From Sedimentisphaerales bacterium (GTDB taxonomy: Bacteria; Planctomycetota; Phycisphaerae; Sedimentisphaerales; SM23-30): a stretch of 8,182 nt of DNA. Under the pieces are notes generated by a model, which saw only the letters and a program-made list of their open reading frames with translations, was not told the DNA's origin and searched no databases. The DNA is taken from assembly GCA_016932145.1 (NCBI GenBank), contig JAFGDI010000278.1, forward strand, positions 1 through 8,182, given 5' to 3'. Shown one piece after another: positions 5,511-8,182 of the stretch (the first letter of the stretch is position 1; the number at the start of each line of letters is the position of its first letter). The position numbers and the translations under genes are program-made.

Positions 5511-6079
5511 AGTTGATTCATTCCACCTTGAAAGAGCTTATGAGTCACCAGACTATAGTCTTCTTTGTTAATCAATTTCATTATATCTTTATGCTCCAGA
5601 TAATTACCTTCATGCTCATGCTTATCGTTACGAGCCAGTCCTATCTTAGCAAGAAATACCAAAAGGCCATGAGAACGAGACGATGGCGAAGTAATAATTA
5701 CCCGTCCGCCGGTCTTGAGTAGTTTTTTAATTTTTCTCAAAAAGACGGTAGAGTCTTCCATGTGTTCCAGAACTGCAATAAGCAAAATATCATCAAACTC
5801 AGTTGGCAGCTCATCAATCGCATCATCATCTGCGACCATAGCCATAAACTTATGCTGCGGATATTTAGCCATAGCCGCATGAACTGCTTCCTGACAGCTA
5901 TCAATACCGACATATTCCACATTATCACTGAGATAAGCCAGCGAGTATCCCCGATCACAACCAATATCAAGTATCTTACTACCGATAACATATCGAGTGG
6001 CAAGGCTGAGCCTGGCATAACGCAGATAGCCACTCAATAAGCCATCTCTTATTTTATGATTATCATGATCATGTCCCAT
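5489..6079 (-). CDS. Class I SAM-dependent methyltransferase
   Basis: A short (196-residue) Rossmann-fold methyltransferase of the Methyltransf_11/23 type. Motif I is ILDIGCDRG (36-44), with Asp in place of the more usual Gly after the Cys. Acidic Asp60 in VGIDS should bind the SAM ribose. VLEHMED (103-109) is the typical motif IV region, and GGRVIITSPSS follows as the next strand. The N-terminus is His-rich (MGHDHDNHK). The acceptor cannot be told. The position between a lipid-type glycosyltransferase and a PF03706 protein suggests a sugar or lipid-linked intermediate. Its ATG shares one base with the stop of the glycosyltransferase gene (TAATG), and AAGGA at 6086-6090 lies six bases ahead of the start. 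Family assignment is firm; the substrate is open. Confidence 0.88.
   Translation of the reverse strand: MGHDHDNHKIRDGLLSGYLRYARLSLATRYVIGSKILDIGCDRGYSLAYLSDNVEYVGIDSCQEAVHAAMAKYPQHKFMAMVADDDAIDELPTEFDDILLIAVLEHMEDSTVFLRKIKKLLKTGGRVIITSPSSRSHGLLVFLAKIGLARNDKHEHEGNYLEHKDIMKLINKEDYSLVTHKLFQGGMNQLWVLEKN
5523..5529 (-). promoter_or_regulatory. Ribosome binding site AAGGTGG for the PF03706 gene, inside the methyltransferase gene
   Basis: AAGGTGG lies 12 bases before the TTG start at 5510, within the last codons of the methyltransferase gene. The strong core suits re-initiation by ribosomes ending the upstream gene. The long spacing and TTG codon would lower independent initiation, so translational coupling is likely. 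Confidence 0.5.
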
Positions 6080-6993
6080 TATTTATCCTTATTAAAAAAG
6101 ACTATCAGCTCAGCCAGCATTCCAAAAAAGAGCGTCTGCATACCAAAGAGCATTGAGCCTAGCACCATATTAACATGCATTACCGGCTTAATCGCATCGG
6201 CAAAAAGCCACTGACCAAACTCCCAGCAGAAAATCAATGTTGCCAGTGCGATAAAAACCAGTCCTATGGGCATAAAGATCTTCATCGGTTTAATACTGAT
6301 CATAACCATAAGCAGTTGCGGCAATACTTTAACAGGGTATTTGAGAGAGACAAAAGACTTACCGCTATTTCTCTTATGAAAGGAAACATCAACATGAGCA
6401 AATCTCATGCCCTGATGATAGGCATCGAGCAATACCTGCTGAGTATAGTTATAGTCGCCGGGCAGATGAAAAACTGCGAGATAATCTCGTGCGACAGCGA
6501 ATATTCCCGGCTGGCTGTCTTTGAGCGGCCAGCCTGTGAGCGTGGCCATAAGCCTGGTAAATACCTTATTGCCAACTTTACGCACCAGAGGCATATTATA
6601 ATCTATCTTTTCAAAGCGATTGCCATAAACAACTTCAGCCTCATCATTAATAATCGGCTGAATGATCCTGATAATATCCTGCGGGTCATGCTGGCAATCG
6701 GCATCAAATTTAATGGCTATGTCGATCTGGTCTTTTCTGGTAGCCAGCAATCCAGTGCGAACCGCAGCCCCTAATCCTCTGTTTTTCTTATGCGTAATTA
6801 TTTTATCGGCACCAGAGCTCTGGGCCAGGGCGGCGGTATTATCAGAAGAGCCATCGTTAACCACATAAATCAATAAGGTATAACCGATATCTCTGAGCTG
6901 GCTTTCAATGCCTTTCAGTCCGGACAAGGTACTTTCAATGCTATTGCCTTCATTGAACGCCGGGACAACAACAGCGAGCTTTTTATTTTCCAT
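6079..6993 (-). CDS. Membrane-anchored family 2 glycosyltransferase (second copy of the DPM1-like type)
   Basis: A GT-A domain (about 5-225) with VVVPAFNEG, VVNDGSSDNT (Asp47) and metal-binding DAD (Asp97/Asp99) in KFDADCQHD, followed by a KRNSGKSFVSLKYP block at 207-220 of the DPM1-like group. Two membrane helices follow at about 237-257 and 272-300, then a short Lys-rich end. It likely charges a lipid carrier with a sugar on the cytoplasmic face. It is distinct from the plus-strand glycosyltransferase in all motifs beyond the family core, so it is a separate enzyme, not a recent duplicate. I chose ATG 6993 over GTG 6996 because AAGGGA (7001-7006) is seven bases from the ATG and only four from the GTG. 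The gene overlaps the DUF21/CBS gene by 11 bases and the methyltransferase by one. The sugar is unknown. Confidence 0.9.
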   Translation of the reverse strand: MENKKLAVVVPAFNEGNSIESTLSGLKGIESQLRDIGYTLLIYVVNDGSSDNTAALAQSSGADKIITHKKNRGLGAAVRTGLLATRKDQIDIAIKFDADCQHDPQDIIRIIQPIINDEAEVVYGNRFEKIDYNMPLVRKVGNKVFTRLMATLTGWPLKDSQPGIFAVARDYLAVFHLPGDYNYTQQVLLDAYHQGMRFAHVDVSFHKRNSGKSFVSLKYPVKVLPQLLMVMISIKPMKIFMPIGLVFIALATLIFCWEFGQWLFADAIKPVMHVNMVLGSMLFGMQTLFFGMLAELIVFFNKDK

Positions 6994-8062
6994 CACATTC
7001 TCCCTTACTAATAGTTTTTTCTATCATTTTCAGGTCCTGCTGCCTCTTTTCCCAGAGTCTTTTGGCATGCATGCGCATATCACTGACCGGCTGGTTCTCG
7101 TCAAAAATTTCGACACCAAGCAGGGTTTCGATAACATCTTCCATTGTAACTATGCCAGCCGTACCACCGTATTCATCGACAACCAGAAATATATGCTCTC
7201 TGCGAGTGATCAGCTCATTTAGCACATTAGCCACATTAGCAATATCAGGTATGGCGTGAATTTCCCGGGCGATCTCCTTGAGTGTAAGATGGCCGCGACC
7301 ACTGTTATACTCCTGAGCCATGCGATATCTCAGAACAAAGCCGGTAATATCATCAAGGTCATCATTATATATAGGTATCCTGCTGAACGGCACTTGCTTA
7401 TTGTCTCGTATAACATCAGCAATGGTTTTATCCTGCTGAAAGGCATAAACCACACTGCGAGGAGTGAGAATATCATTAGCCCTTATCGTTTGCAGACACA
7501 AAAGATTCTGGATGATCTTATTTTCCTGCTGATGCAAGGCTCCGTGGTCATGGCCCATATCGGCAACGGCCTGTATCTCTTCACGCGAGACGATATTATG
7601 ACCATTGCCGCTGGGATTGATCATCCGGCTTATAAGTCTGGTCATAAACACTATCGGCCCTAACACGAACATCATACCGGCAATAATATAAGCAGCCCAG
7701 GGTGCGACCTTACGCCAGTAAACCGCCCCTAAGGTTTTGGGCACGATCTCAGAGAAGATAAGAATAGCCAAAGCCAGACCAAAAGAGATTATCGCAGCTA
7801 CTTCACTATCAAACAGCTTGCCAGCCATAGTACCAATACCAGCGGCTCCCAGAGTATTGGCAAAAGTATTAAGAGTAAGAATAGCCGAAAGCGATTTATC
7901 AATATTACTCTTGAGTCTGAATAACAATTTACCACTACGGGGCCTGCTCTGACTAATAACATTAATATAGGCCGAAGTCACACTCAATATAGTTGCCTCT
8001 AAAAGCGAACATAAAAATGAGAGACCTATGGTCAGAACGATATATAAGATCAGCAGTTGCAT
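6983..8062 (-). CDS. DUF21 and CBS-pair membrane protein (CNNM/CorC-type, putative Mg2+ transport family)
   Basis: The N-terminal DUF21 membrane domain (about 1-145) shows SLLEATILSV (19-28), NTFANTLGAA (65-74) and FSEIVPKTLG (103-112), the conserved helices of the CNNM/CorB family. A linker with EEIQAVADMGHDHGAL leads to two CBS domains. The first begins at ILTPRSVV (198-205); the second ends in VDEYGGTAGIVTMEDVIETLLG (295-316). CBS pairs in this family bind adenine nucleotides and control the membrane domain. Relatives are linked to Mg2+ or Co2+ handling. The usual C-terminal CorC_HlyC domain is absent: the protein ends in a charged tail of about 40 residues, as in the shorter members. It is the first gene of the operon as seen here. 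ATG 8062 has only a weak ribosome site. Transport activity itself is inferred from the family. Confidence 0.9.
   Translation of the reverse strand: MQLLILYIVLTIGLSFLCSLLEATILSVTSAYINVISQSRPRSGKLLFRLKSNIDKSLSAILTLNTFANTLGAAGIGTMAGKLFDSEVAAIISFGLALAILIFSEIVPKTLGAVYWRKVAPWAAYIIAGMMFVLGPIVFMTRLISRMINPSGNGHNIVSREEIQAVADMGHDHGALHQQENKIIQNLLCLQTIRANDILTPRSVVYAFQQDKTIADVIRDNKQVPFSRIPIYNDDLDDITGFVLRYRMAQEYNSGRGHLTLKEIAREIHAIPDIANVANVLNELITRREHIFLVVDEYGGTAGIVTMEDVIETLLGVEIFDENQPVSDMRMHAKRLWEKRQQDLKMIEKTISKGECDGK
7001..7006 (-). promoter_or_regulatory. Ribosome binding site AAGGGA for the second glycosyltransferase
   Basis: It lies within the 3' end of the DUF21/CBS gene, seven bases ahead of ATG 6993. 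The spacing decides between this ATG and the GTG one codon earlier, and the overlap implies coupled translation. Confidence 0.55.
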
Positions 8063-8132
8063 ATATTATTTTTACTCACAGAAATAGCACAGGCAGCGGG
8101 CGTGTTGCCCAAAAGAAAAACAGATTAAGTTG

Positions 8133-8164
8133 TATAACAATAGTTCTGGTTAATAATTGTTATA
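8133..8164. promoter_or_regulatory. 9-bp dyad TATAACAAT/ATTGTTATA upstream of the four-gene operon
   Basis: Exact inverted arms (8133-8141 and 8156-8164) are separated by 14 bases, about 70 bases upstream of the first gene of the minus-strand operon. Centre-to-centre spacing is 23 bases, about two helical turns, which suits a dimeric regulator. A TATACA -10-like sequence on the minus strand overlaps one arm, but I could not pair it with a good -35. The arms are AT-rich, so chance is possible. Confidence 0.35.
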
Positions 8165-8182
8165 TTTACTTCAACTGCAACA

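Noticed and set aside
5462..6040. Plus-strand reading frames across the methyltransferase
   Set aside because: They are antisense to a complete methyltransferase with conserved motifs. Their composition looks like reverse-strand translation.
6175..6774. A 199-codon plus-strand frame opposite the second glycosyltransferase
   Set aside because: Its length is notable, but it is fully antisense to intact GT2 motifs, is rich in His, Asn and Cys without pattern, and has no supported start.
1809..6993. The two family 2 glycosyltransferases as a recent duplication
   Set aside because: They share only general family motifs. The donor-site loops, C-terminal blocks and helices differ throughout.
7256..7663. 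A 135-codon plus-strand frame opposite the DUF21/CBS gene
   Set aside because: It is antisense to clearly conserved CBS-domain sequence and has no family signal of its own.

Overview
The window reads as chromosomal DNA of a moderately AT-rich bacterium with a cell envelope. It holds six full-length genes, one doubtful gene end at the left edge, and about 550 bases of non-coding DNA rich in inverted repeats. The lineage cannot be fixed from sequence alone. Frequent ATA codons and a secreted MsrB-MsrA fusion would fit Planctomycetota (Phycisphaerae-like) or another Gram-negative-type phylum, but this is only a hunch. No tRNA, rRNA, CRISPR array, transposase or phage gene was recognised.

Left part (1-1808). 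A possible C-terminal end of a plus-strand gene (3-113) is followed by non-coding DNA (114-661). This carries a 16-bp dyad, an 8-bp-stem hairpin, and a large imperfect inverted repeat whose two arms are each built from about five 7-bp units of type GTWAAAR. Next comes a minus-strand gene for a predicted secreted two-domain methionine sulfoxide reductase (MsrB then MsrA). It has a good sigma70-type promoter and ribosome site in the divergent region 1616-1808.

Middle part (1809-4559). Two plus-strand genes follow. The first is a family 2 glycosyltransferase with two C-terminal membrane helices, of the polyprenyl-phosphate sugar synthase type. After a 243-base gap comes a multi-spanning protein with the look of a GT-C glycosyltransferase and a soluble C-terminal tail.

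Right part (4584-8062). Four minus-strand genes overlap end to start and almost certainly form one transcript. In order of transcription they encode a DUF21/CBS (CNNM/CorC-type) membrane protein, a second membrane-anchored family 2 glycosyltransferase, a class I SAM-dependent methyltransferase, and an integral membrane protein of the lysylphosphatidylglycerol-synthase-TM (PF03706/AglD/YbhN) family. A 9-bp dyad lies upstream of the first gene.

Together, the two polyprenyl-phosphate-type glycosyltransferases, the GT-C-like enzyme, the methyltransferase and the PF03706 protein suggest a small lipid-linked glycan or glycolipid pathway at the inner membrane. The sugar, acceptor and methylated product cannot be told from the sequence. 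No wholly new system is evident. The items most worth a second look are the heptamer inverted-repeat element, the CNNM-headed operon, and the split GT2/PF03706 arrangement.
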